This document shows positions 52,643 to 59,982 of a DNA stretch of 64,000 bases, one piece after another (the stretch's first letter is position 1; every line of letters starts with the position of its first letter). The notes beneath the pieces are model-generated. The model was not told the DNA's origin and did not search any database. It was given only the letters and a program-made list of their open reading frames with translations. Source of the DNA: Accumulibacter appositus (lineage in GTDB: Bacteria; Pseudomonadota; Gammaproteobacteria; Burkholderiales; Rhodocyclaceae); the NCBI RefSeq assembly GCF_035440685.1, contig NZ_DAORMW010000023.1. One strand, 5' to 3'. Position numbers and translations under genes: made by a program.

Positions 52643-54313
52643 ATGCAGAAGGTAATTCGTAACGTATTGATGCTGGCGGCGTTGCCATTCGCGATGAACG
52701 TGGCATTCGCAGCGAAGGCCGAGAAGGCCGCCGCACCGGCTCCTGCCGCGGCGACGCCGACCCTTTCGGCCGAAGAGAAGGCAGCTTCCGGCAAGACCTA
52801 TTTCGAGCGTTGCGCCGGCTGCCATGGCATGCTGCGCAAGGGTGCGACCGGCAAGAATCTCGAGCCGCAGAACACCACCAAGCTCGGTACGTCGCGCCTC
52901 GAAAAGATCATGGCCTATGGTACCGAGGGCGGAATGCCGAACTTCGACGACATTCTGTCGAAGAAGGAACTTGCCGACATGGCCAAGTATGTCCAGATGC
53001 CGGCCGACGTGCCGCCGGAGTGGGGCATGAAGGACATGAAGGAGAGTTGGAAGCTGGTCGTGCCGGTTGCCGAGCGTCCGACCAAGCAGATGAACAATGT
53101 CAACCTCAAGAACGTCTTCGCGGTCACGCTGCGTGACTCTGGCGAGGTCGCTCTGATCGACGGCGACACCAAGGAAATTTGGGGTATCGTGAAAACCGGA
53201 TACGCGGTGCATATTTCGCGCATTTCGGCATCTGGGCGTTACGTTCACGTCATTGGTCGTGACGGTCGTTACGACCTGATCGACATGTGGTACGAGACGC
53301 CGAAGATCGTGGCCACGATGAAGGCCGGCTACGAGGCGCGTTCGGTCGACACCTCGAAATACAAGGGCTACGAAGACAAGTACGCGGTCGTCGGTGCTTA
53401 CTGGCCTCCTCAGTATGCGATCCTTGATGGTGAAACGCTCGAGCCTCTGAAGCTGATTTCGACGCGCGGCGTCACCGTTGATGGTGAGTACCATCCGGAA
53501 CCGCGGGTTGCTTCGATCGTCTCTTCGCACGACAAGCCGGAATGGGTGATCAACATCAAGGAAACCGGCATGATCAAGCTGGTTGACTACTCGGACATCA
53601 ACAACCTGAAGGAAGTGACCGTCAACTCGGCCAAGTTCCTGCACGATGGTGGCTGGGATGCCTCCAAGCGCTACTTCCTCGTCGCCGCCAATGCCTCCAA
53701 CAAGGTCGCCGTCGTCGATACCAAGGAAGGCAAGCTGGCGGCACTGGTCGACACCGCCAAGATCCCGCATCCGGGCCGCGGCGCCAACTTCATCCATCCC
53801 AAGTATGGGCCGGTCTGGGCCACCTCGCACCTCGGCGCCGACGTGATCAGCATCATCGGTACCGACCCGGCGAAGAATCCGCAGCACGCCTGGAAAGTGG
53901 TGCAGGAAGTGAAGAACCATGGCGCCAACTCGCTCTTCGTCAAGACCCATCCGAAGTCGAAGAACCTGTGGGCCGACGCGCCGCTGAACCCGGATCCCAA
54001 ACTGGCCGGTTCGGTCACGGTCTACAACATCGCCGACCTCGGCAATCCGGATCCGAAGCCGCAGGTGCTCGATCTCGCCGCCGCCGCCGATCTCGGCAAG
54101 ACCAAGGGCATCCAGCGCGTCGTGCATGGCGAGTACAACGAGAAGGGTGACGAGGTCTGGTTCTCCGTGTGGACCGGCAACAAGACCGAGCCGTCGGCGA
54201 TCGTCGTCGTCGATGACAAGACGCGTACGGTCAAGAAAGTGATCAAGGACAAGCGTCTGGTCACGCCGACCGGCAAGTTCAACGTCTATAACACGCAGCA
54301 CGACGTCTACTGA
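52643..54313 (+). CDS. nirS: Cytochrome cd1 nitrite reductase NirS
   Basis: 556 aa. Reduces nitrite to nitric oxide in the periplasm. A signal peptide covers residues 1-23. The c-heme site is CAGCH with Cys57, Cys60 and His61. The eight-bladed d1 propeller carries the heme d1 ligand His190 in KTGYAVHISRISASGRY and the two catalytic histidines His334 and His376 (FLHDGG and IPHPGRG). AAGAGGAGAGG precedes the ATG. An FNR/DNR-type box and a strong terminator frame it. The d1-heme genes nirF, D, G, H, J are not in the window. Confidence 0.97.
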   Translation: MQKVIRNVLMLAALPFAMNVAFAAKAEKAAAPAPAAATPTLSAEEKAASGKTYFERCAGCHGMLRKGATGKNLEPQNTTKLGTSRLEKIMAYGTEGGMPNFDDILSKKELADMAKYVQMPADVPPEWGMKDMKESWKLVVPVAERPTKQMNNVNLKNVFAVTLRDSGEVALIDGDTKEIWGIVKTGYAVHISRISASGRYVHVIGRDGRYDLIDMWYETPKIVATMKAGYEARSVDTSKYKGYEDKYAVVGAYWPPQYAILDGETLEPLKLISTRGVTVDGEYHPEPRVASIVSSHDKPEWVINIKETGMIKLVDYSDINNLKEVTVNSAKFLHDGGWDASKRYFLVAANASNKVAVVDTKEGKLAALVDTAKIPHPGRGANFIHPKYGPVWATSHLGADVISIIGTDPAKNPQHAWKVVQEVKNHGANSLFVKTHPKSKNLWADAPLNPDPKLAGSVTVYNIADLGNPDPKPQVLDLAAAADLGKTKGIQRVVHGEYNEKGDEVWFSVWTGNKTEPSAIVVVDDKTRTVKKVIKDKRLVTPTGKFNVYNTQHDVY

Positions 54314-54338
54314 TTCCTGTCAAGCGTCTGATCCGAAG

Positions 54339-54367
54339 CGGGGGGCTTGTGCCCCCCGTTTTTTTTT
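54339..54367 (+). terminator. Terminator after nirS
   Basis: CGGGGGGC, loop TTGT, GCCCCCCG, then a run of nine T. It ends the nirS transcript before the cytochrome c gene, or allows only partial read-through. Confidence 0.92.
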
Positions 54368-54420
54368 GCCGCGATTGCCGGCATAATCCCCTGCACCTCA
54401 ACTGCCGCAAGGAATCAACC

Positions 54421-54753
54421 ATGAAAGTGAACATTCTCTTCCTGTCGGCTGCCATGTGCTCGCAGTTGGCCTTGGCGGCGCCACCGCCAGTCGACCCGGC
54501 CATGCTCGAGCTTGCCGACCAGAGCCGTTGCCTGGGCTGTCACGACGTGGATGTGACGGTACGCGGCCCTGCTTGGCGCGATGTCGCGAAACGCTATCGC
54601 GGCAAACCGGAAGTCGAGGAAGTGCTGGTGGAAAAGGTCTACACCGGGGGCGGTGGCGTCTGGGGTAACGACTACATGTCGTCCAACAAGCGCGCCGGGA
54701 AGGACAACATCCGCATCCTGGTCAAGTGGATTCTGACCCTGCCCGATTCCTGA
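54421..54753 (+). CDS. Small periplasmic cytochrome c (c551/c552-like)
   Basis: 110 aa. Signal peptide residues 1-19, then one heme site CLGCH (Cys37, Cys40, His41) and a methionine ligand in the YMSSNKRAG region near 85-92. This small class I cytochrome is the size and type of NirM/c551, the usual electron donor to NirS. It follows nirS by 107 bp, but a terminator intervenes. AAGGAATCAACC precedes the ATG. Confidence 0.88.
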   Translation: MKVNILFLSAAMCSQLALAAPPPVDPAMLELADQSRCLGCHDVDVTVRGPAWRDVAKRYRGKPEVEEVLVEKVYTGGGGVWGNDYMSSNKRAGKDNIRILVKWILTLPDS

Positions 54754-54781
54754 TGGCGGGGGCACCGCCGCGCAGCGTTCC

Positions 54782-55609
54782 CTATGAGCCGGCGTCGTTG
54801 GCGCGTGCCCGGAGGAGATCGATGATCATTGCCGAGACCTGCTCGATCGAGCGATGGGTGACGTCGATCACCGGCCAGTTGCGCGCGACGAACAGGCGAC
54901 GCGCGTCCTGGACCTCCTTGCGCAGGGCGCTGAAGTCGTTGTACTGGCTGTCTTCGTTGTCCCATGCCCGCAAGCGTGCGGAGCGGACGCGCGCCAGCCG
55001 TGTCGGGTCCACCGTCAGCCCGACGATCAGGGGTCCCTTTGCCTTCAGCAGCCCCATCGGCGGCTGCGAGAACGGCACCAGTGGCACGTTGGCGGCCTTG
55101 ATGCCGCGTGAGGCCAGGTACATGCAGGTTGGCGTCTTGGTCGCCCGCGAGACGCCGACGACGATCACGTCGGCGCCGTCGAGATCGTCGCTGGCAATCC
55201 CGTCGTCGTGGGCCAGGGTATATTTCATGGCCTCGACGCGGCGGTAGTAGTCCTCGTCGAAAGCGTCGGACGAACTGCTATGAACTTGAACGGCGGTGCT
55301 GGAGTACTCGGCAAGACGGGCGATCAGTGGTTCGAGGGCAAACTGGCAGGGGACGAGCAGGTGGCTGCAACCGTCTTCGAGCGCCTGGCGGACGTCGGCG
55401 TGGCTGATGCTGTGCAGGACGTAGCCCGGCCTTTGCGCCACCTCGCCGAGAATCTCGGGCACCTGGCCGAGGTGGCGGACCATCTTCCACAGTCGGCGCT
55501 CGACCTCCAGCCCCTCGAGCTGGACGATGGCGTTACGCGCCAGCAACTCGACGAGTTCGCCGGAAGCATGCGAGACCAGGTGCAGTACGAGAGTCTTGCT
55601 CACGGCCAT
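54782..55609 (-). CDS. ppsR: Phosphoenolpyruvate synthase regulatory protein (PpsR)
   Basis: 275 aa, DUF299 family. A bifunctional kinase/pyrophosphorylase that turns PEP synthase off and on. The ATP-like loop is GVSRATKTPTCMYLA near residues 152-166, and the start has VSHASGELVELLARNA, the conserved first segment. Convergent with the cytochrome c gene (29-bp gap). PEP synthase itself is not in the window. AAAGG sits close to the ATG. Confidence 0.92.
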   Translation of the reverse strand: MAVSKTLVLHLVSHASGELVELLARNAIVQLEGLEVERRLWKMVRHLGQVPEILGEVAQRPGYVLHSISHADVRQALEDGCSHLLVPCQFALEPLIARLAEYSSTAVQVHSSSSDAFDEDYYRRVEAMKYTLAHDDGIASDDLDGADVIVVGVSRATKTPTCMYLASRGIKAANVPLVPFSQPPMGLLKAKGPLIVGLTVDPTRLARVRSARLRAWDNEDSQYNDFSALRKEVQDARRLFVARNWPVIDVTHRSIEQVSAMIIDLLRARANDAGS

Positions 55610-55640
55610 CCTTTGCTGACAGTAGCGGTGTGGCCGATCC

Positions 55641-56393
55641 TCAGCGGTGGTGCCCGCCGTCGAGGCGCAGTACGGTGCCGTTGATCATCACGTTCTTGAG
55701 TACGTGCAGGACCAACATGGCGAACTCGGCCGGATCGCCGAAACGATGCGGAAACGGGATCTGGTGGGCCAGCCGCGAATCGAGGTTCTTTTCCATGGCG
55801 AACAGCGTCGGCGTTCCGAACAGCCCGGGCGCGATGCCGACGACGCGAATGCCCAGCGGGCCGAGTTCGCGCGCCGCCGGCAGGATCATGCTGACGACGC
55901 CGCCCTTGGACGCCGAATAAGCCGCTTCGCCGCTCTGTCCGTCGTAGGCGGCGACCGAAGCGGTGGATAGGATGACGCCGCGCTCGCCGTTGGAGCGCGG
56001 CTGCAGGCGCGCCATGTCGGCGGCGGCGAGGCGCATCATGTTGAAGGTCGAGATCAGGTTGACTTCGACGAGCTGACGGAAGTCCTCCAGCGGCATCGGG
56101 CCATTGACACCCACCGTCGGTTCCGAGTGCCCGCGGCCGACGCAGTGCACCAGCACGCGCGCCGCGCCGTGCGCATCGCGCGCCGTCGCCAGGGCATTCT
56201 CCGCCGCCTGCGAATTGGCGACATCGCAGGGAATGGCCAGGCCACCGATCTCGTCGGCAACCTTCTGCACGCCGACGGCGTCGATGTCGATTACCGCCAC
56301 CTTGGCTCCCGCCTCGGCGAGATAACGCGCCGTTTCCGCGCCCAAGCCCGATGCTGCGCCGGTGACCACTGCCGGACACGCCCAAAGATCCAT
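55641..56393 (-). CDS. Short-chain dehydrogenase (3-hydroxyacyl-CoA dehydrogenase type)
   Basis: 250 aa classical SDR. The nucleotide site is VTGAASGLGAETA (about residues 10-22), the catalytic Ser is in ILSTASVAAYDG, and Tyr and Lys are in YSASKGGV near 158-165. The long PGLFGTPTLFAMEKNLD segment resembles type II (HSD10-like) 3-hydroxyacyl-CoA dehydrogenases; the substrate is not certain. GAGG precedes the ATG. Only 31 bp separates it from ppsR, so the two may be co-transcribed. Confidence 0.88.
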   Translation of the reverse strand: MDLWACPAVVTGAASGLGAETARYLAEAGAKVAVIDIDAVGVQKVADEIGGLAIPCDVANSQAAENALATARDAHGAARVLVHCVGRGHSEPTVGVNGPMPLEDFRQLVEVNLISTFNMMRLAAADMARLQPRSNGERGVILSTASVAAYDGQSGEAAYSASKGGVVSMILPAARELGPLGIRVVGIAPGLFGTPTLFAMEKNLDSRLAHQIPFPHRFGDPAEFAMLVLHVLKNVMINGTVLRLDGGHHR

Positions 56394-56643
56394 TTTCTGC
56401 CTCCTCGTTCCACCGGCATCCGCTGCCGAAGCAAGCGCGCATTATGGGCCGTGCCCGCGCCGGGTGCAAACTGCCGGGCGGGCCGCAAATCGGCAGCTTT
56501 GCTGCTGCTCGGAGGCGCTTCTTCGGATAGAATCGCCCTCTTGGCGGCCACTTCGCTGCCGACCCCCCGGAAGGCGCCGAATCGCCGCGCCACCGACCCG
56601 AACCTGACTCGAACTTAACGCCAACCTAAGCGATTCCCGCATC

Positions 56644-56985
56644 ATGCCCGCGCTTCCTGCCCTCGCCCTTCTCCTTCTCGTCGCTGCTCCTCTGGCCATC
56701 GCCGAGCCCGTCCCCCCGGTCGCGGCCCCGTCGCCCGAGCGCCAGAGGGCGCTGGTTCACCTCGTCCGCCAGGACTGCGGCTCCTGCCACGGCATGACCC
56801 TGCAGGGCGGCCTCGGGCCGGCCCTGACGCCCGCGGCGCTGCGCGAAAGGCCGGCTGATTCCCTGGTCGCCACCATCTACGGCGGCCGCCCGGGAACCCC
56901 GATGCCGCCCTGGCACCGCTTCCTCAGCGAGGCCGAGGCCACCTGGATCGTGCAGCAGTTGCTGCTTGGCTTTCCGGAAGAGTAG
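56644..56985 (+). CDS. nirC: NirC-like cytochrome c55x
   Basis: 113 aa. Signal peptide residues 1-20, one heme site CGSCH near residues 45-49, and the stretch GMTLQGGLGPALTPAALRERP followed by GRPGTPMPPWHRFLSEAEATWIV, which is the NirC pattern. NirC is a c-type cytochrome of the nir cluster, used as a donor to NirS or in d1 maturation. It normally sits next to nirF; here it is alone, 2.3 kb from nirS. I see no strong ribosome-binding site. Confidence 0.82.
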   Translation: MPALPALALLLLVAAPLAIAEPVPPVAAPSPERQRALVHLVRQDCGSCHGMTLQGGLGPALTPAALRERPADSLVATIYGGRPGTPMPPWHRFLSEAEATWIVQQLLLGFPEE

Positions 56986-57153
56986 CTGCGCCGCAGGTGC
57001 CTCCTCGATATTCAACGGCATGGAACCAGAAGCAAGCGGGAAACGGAGGCTCCATTTCAGCGCTTCACAGCTGTCGGTTTTTTTTACACGCCGCTTGTCG
57101 TCAGAGCCCGCGAAACCACGAAGAACTCCACTAAAGCATACGCATATAACTTC

Positions 57154-57169
57154 TGGTACGAAAAATGCT
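57154..57169 (+). promoter_or_regulatory. Sigma-54-type promoter of PEP-CTERM gene
   Basis: TGGTACGAAAAATGCT has the invariant GG (57155-57156) and GC (57167-57168) ten bases apart, as in TGGCACG-N4-TTGCT. It is 71 bp before the start codon. Sigma-54/PrsR-type control of PEP-CTERM genes is known in this group. Confidence 0.75.
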
Positions 57170-57239
57170 TGCACCGTCCAGCAGGAGGCTCGCTAGTTTG
57201 CGACTATCCAATCCTACGAACATTCTGGAGGAACAAGTC

Positions 57240-58289
57240 ATGAAGCATCGTTTTCTACATCTGGCAGTGGCGGCGGCCGTTTGCGCCCTGGGTAGCTCCG
57301 CGCATGCAGCCCTGGTGCCCGCGGGCATCTTCAATGGTAACGTTGGCTTGAGTGTCGATGGCATCGGCAGCAACAGCACGCCGGTTGGCTCGGTGCAAGC
57401 CGACATTCCGGTCGGCGCTACGGTTCTGCAGGCCTACCTCTACAGCGCCGGGACACCCTTCCCGTGGTACTCCGACAGTCCAACGACGCTCGCCGCGTAC
57501 AATGGCGCCGGCATCACTCTCGACGGTAATGCCATCACCAACTTTGACACGCTCGTCGGTGCCACCAGCACCTTGCGGCCTGATATTGGCCAGTGGTTCA
57601 CCGGGCGCGCCGATGTGACTTCGCTGGTGCAGTCGTTGGTCACCGGCGCTGTCAGCAACAACTTCTCGTGGCAAGTGGGTGAGGGCTCGCTGAACAATCG
57701 TATCGACGGCGAAGTGCTGGCCATCGTCTATTCGCACCCTTCGCTACCGGTGGGCAGCGTCGCCTTGCTGAACGGCGGACAGGACACCGCCGGAGAAACC
57801 ACCACGGTCAACCTGGGAGCGCCGCTCTCCGATCCGACGGCTCCGGGATTTGCGGCGGAGTTGGGGTTTGCCATCTCGTTCAGTTGCTGCAACCAGGCGT
57901 CCACCGTGTCGGTAAACGGTAGCCCGGTGACGAGCAATGCCGGCAATAATGACGATGGGTTGGCTGTTGCGGATGGCTCATTGATCACCGTCGGTGGCCT
58001 TGGTGACCCGGCAGCGAACTCGCAGAGCTACGCCAACGATCGCGAAAAATACAACTTGGCACCGTTCTTCAACACTGGCGATACGTCGTTCTCGATCTTC
58101 ACGAGAAATGCCACCGGCGACGACAACATTTTCTTCGCCAGCCTGTATCTCACCGGAAACATTCGCGACGTGAACCCGCCGGACCCGAACCCGATGCCGG
58201 AACCGGCTACCTACGCCTTGATGCTTGCTGCGCTTGGCATGCTGGGGTTCCGGGGACAGCGCAGGAAGGAGCACGACGCAGCGGTTTGA
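57240..58289 (+). CDS. PEP-CTERM sorting-signal protein (secreted/surface)
   Basis: 349 aa. A signal peptide is at residues 1-24 (KHRFLHLAVAAAVCALGSSAHA). The body is rich in Gly, Ser, Thr, Asn and Asp, of unknown function (a beta-sheet-like repeat-free extracellular domain). The end is a PEP-CTERM signal: PMPEPATYALMLAALGML followed by GFRGQRRKE, recognised by exosortase (EpsH) for surface display with exopolysaccharide. GGAGGA precedes the ATG. A sigma-54 box lies upstream and a TTCG-loop terminator downstream, so it is a single-gene unit. Confidence 0.9.
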   Translation: MKHRFLHLAVAAAVCALGSSAHAALVPAGIFNGNVGLSVDGIGSNSTPVGSVQADIPVGATVLQAYLYSAGTPFPWYSDSPTTLAAYNGAGITLDGNAITNFDTLVGATSTLRPDIGQWFTGRADVTSLVQSLVTGAVSNNFSWQVGEGSLNNRIDGEVLAIVYSHPSLPVGSVALLNGGQDTAGETTTVNLGAPLSDPTAPGFAAELGFAISFSCCNQASTVSVNGSPVTSNAGNNDDGLAVADGSLITVGGLGDPAANSQSYANDREKYNLAPFFNTGDTSFSIFTRNATGDDNIFFASLYLTGNIRDVNPPDPNPMPEPATYALMLAALGMLGFRGQRRKEHDAAV

Positions 58290-58315
58290 TTCGCTTGCTA
58301 CAGGCTTCGAACGAG

Positions 58316-58340
58316 ACCCCGCTTCGGCGGGGTTTTCTTT
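58316..58340 (+). terminator. Terminator after PEP-CTERM gene
   Basis: ACCCCGC, loop TTCG, GCGGGGT, then TTTCTTTT. A 7-bp perfect stem with a stable loop. Confidence 0.88.
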
Positions 58341-58403
58341 TGGTGCCCCCGGCAGGGCGGGCTCCTGCCGCGCAGTTGCGATCTCTCCCAAGGAATGGCC
58401 CGC

Positions 58404-58620
58404 ATGAATTTCTCCGATGTCCTCAAGGCACTCAACCAGGCATCGGCCTTCGAGCTGTAGCGCATGCGCGTGGCGATCGACCGGGTGCTCGAACAGCCGC
58501 ACTGGCTGGACTCGATTCGCTCACGGCTGCGCGTTGGGCAGAGCGTCACCTATGCCGTGCGTGCCGGGGTGGCGGCCGGAAACCCGCAATTGGCTGGACC
58601 CATGCCAGTGAAATCTTGCC
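58404..58620 (+). pseudogene. Small gene interrupted by an in-frame TAG
   Basis: A short frame begins at 58404 with AAGGAATGG upstream: MNFSDVLKALNQASAFEL, then TAG at 58458-58460, and continues in the same frame as RMRVAIDRVLEQPHWLDSIRSRLRVGQSV. The two halves read as one small helical protein broken by one changed codon where a tyrosine (TAC/TAT) would fit; I know a similar small family in betaproteobacteria but cannot name it. It lies in the 454-bp gap between the PEP-CTERM gene and DGR target 1. The end is uncertain. Confidence 0.5.
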
Positions 58621-58743
58621 GCAGGCGCTGTGGCAGCTGCCACTTCTGGGGGAGGGGATGCGTCAAGGGTCAAGCGAGGGCGGCGCGAATTTTTTGCGTC
58701 ACACCTGGGCTTCGTCCTTCAGCCCAGCAGGCGGCAGCCAGGG

Positions 58744-59838
58744 TCACGCCTCCGGCGCACCCCCCGCTGCTGGCGGCAGGCGCTCCGCGCCCGCCGCCTG
58801 GCCGGTGGACCTCAGGGAAAAGCGGAACCCCAGGGAGCGGGAGCGGAGGTCGCGGGGCCTCAGGATGCGGTACGCGGAGCGCAGCCACCCGGCCCCGTCG
58901 AGCCACGAGCCGCCGCGCACGACGCGGGGGGCTTCGTCCTCCTCGGGGCCGCGCGGGTTTTCGTGCAGTTCGCCGTCGTACTGCCGCGGCCCGTCCGCGC
59001 ACCACTCCCAGACGTTTCCGTGCATTTCGTACAGCCCCCAGTCGTTGGGGGCAAAGGATTTGACCGGCACCGTCTTTTCCCGGTAAAGGCCCTTCTCGCC
59101 GCCATCATAGGGATCATTGCCGTCGTAATTGGCCTGCGCCGGGCTGATCGTCGCGCCGAAGCTGAACGGCGTCTCGCTCCCGGCACGGCAGGCGTATTCC
59201 CATTCCGCCTCGGTCGGCAGTTCGAGTGTCACGCCCGACAACATCGCCTGCGCTTTTCCGAGGAAAGCTTGCACGTCGTCCCAGTTCACCAGCTCGACCG
59301 GATTCAAGCGGTCGTCCTTGAAGTGGCTCGGGTTGTGCCCCATCACCGCCTGCCACAGTGCCTGCGTGCACGCCGTGTCGGCCAGCCAGTAGCCGGCCGT
59401 CAGGCGCACCCGGTGGCGCGGCCCTTCGTCAGCGAATCGTTCGGCCTCATTTTCCGGCGAGCCCATCCAGGACTCGCCCGGCTCGATCCAGCGAAAACAC
59501 TGCACGACGCCGGCGATCTCGACCTTGACCCACAGGCCGTGCTCGTCGTCGCCCCAGGCCGAGGCACAGGGCAGCGGCAGCACCGGCGGGCGACGCAGCG
59601 CCTCGGGAGGAAACGGCGGTTCAGAGGAAAGGCTGGCGCTGGCCATCGGAGTGGGGCAAGGCCCGGAAGGTGTTGCAGGGGCCGAAAGCGGCGGCCCGGG
59701 AGGCTGTCGGCGCCGGCATCCACCGCTTGCGCCTACCGGCGCCCCGGGCGCCTTGCAGTTCGCCGACGCGATTAGCGGCGCCGGCAGGATGTCGCATCTG
59801 GTCCATGATCGTCGGCAAATCCATGCCTCTGCTGTCAT
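58744..59838 (-). CDS. DGR target protein 1 (FGE/C-type-lectin domain, VR1)
   Basis: About 364 aa. The C-terminal ~240 residues form a formylglycine-generating-enzyme-type C-type lectin domain: RWIEPGESWMGSPENEAE, PTEAEWEYACRAG, NDWGLYEMHGNVWEWCADG and GGSW...GFRFSL. The last part, residues ~302-343, is VR1. The same domain occurs in target 2. The N-terminal 100 residues are Pro/Ala-rich and family-poor; the start at 59838 (GAGC upstream) is the first ATG after the TR and uncertain. A later ATG at 59646 is possible. A different frame, MDLPTIMDQMRHPAGAANRVGEL, lies over the same bases. Confidence 0.85.
   Translation of the reverse strand: MTAEAWICRRSWTRCDILPAPLIASANCKAPGAPVGASGGCRRRQPPGPPLSAPATPSGPCPTPMASASLSSEPPFPPEALRRPPVLPLPCASAWGDDEHGLWVKVEIAGVVQCFRWIEPGESWMGSPENEAERFADEGPRHRVRLTAGYWLADTACTQALWQAVMGHNPSHFKDDRLNPVELVNWDDVQAFLGKAQAMLSGVTLELPTEAEWEYACRAGSETPFSFGATISPAQANYDGNDPYDGGEKGLYREKTVPVKSFAPNDWGLYEMHGNVWEWCADGPRQYDGELHENPRGPEEDEAPRVVRGGSWLDGAGWLRSAYRILRPRDLRSRSLGFRFSLRSTGQAAGAERLPPAAGGAPEA
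58811..58934 (-). repeat. DGR variable repeat VR1
   Basis: 124 bp matching the TR at every non-adenine position. It differs at 18 of the 26 template adenines (coding strand) and at no other base. Its coding 3' end (GGGGTTCCGCTTTTCCCTGA) is identical to the TR and would be the initiation of mutagenic homology. Confidence 0.95.
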
Positions 59839-59842
59839 CGAG

Positions 59843-59966
59843 CTCAGGGAAAAGCGGAACCCCTGGTTGTGGTTGCGGTTGTCGCGGTGCCTCTGGTTGC
59901 GGTACGCGGAGCGCAGCCTCCTGGCTTCGTTGTTCCACGAGCCGCCGCGCACGACGCGGGGGGCTT
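59843..59966 (-). repeat. DGR template repeat (TR)
   Basis: 124 bp, 17 bp after the RT stop codon. Its coding-strand translation reads GGSW, NNEARRLRSAYRNQ, RHRDNRNHNQGFRF, i.e. the same motif as the targets but loaded with Asn from AAC codons. No adenine substitution in its 124 bp can make a stop codon, because all Asn codons are AAC and the others are CAN, GAN, TAC or AGG. Confidence 0.95.
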
Positions 59967-59982
59967 TTTGTTTTGCTGATGC

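Noticed and set aside
52622..54301. A 559-codon frame antisense to nirS
   Set aside because: Opposite a gene with all catalytic and ligand residues; the antisense translation has no recognisable domain.
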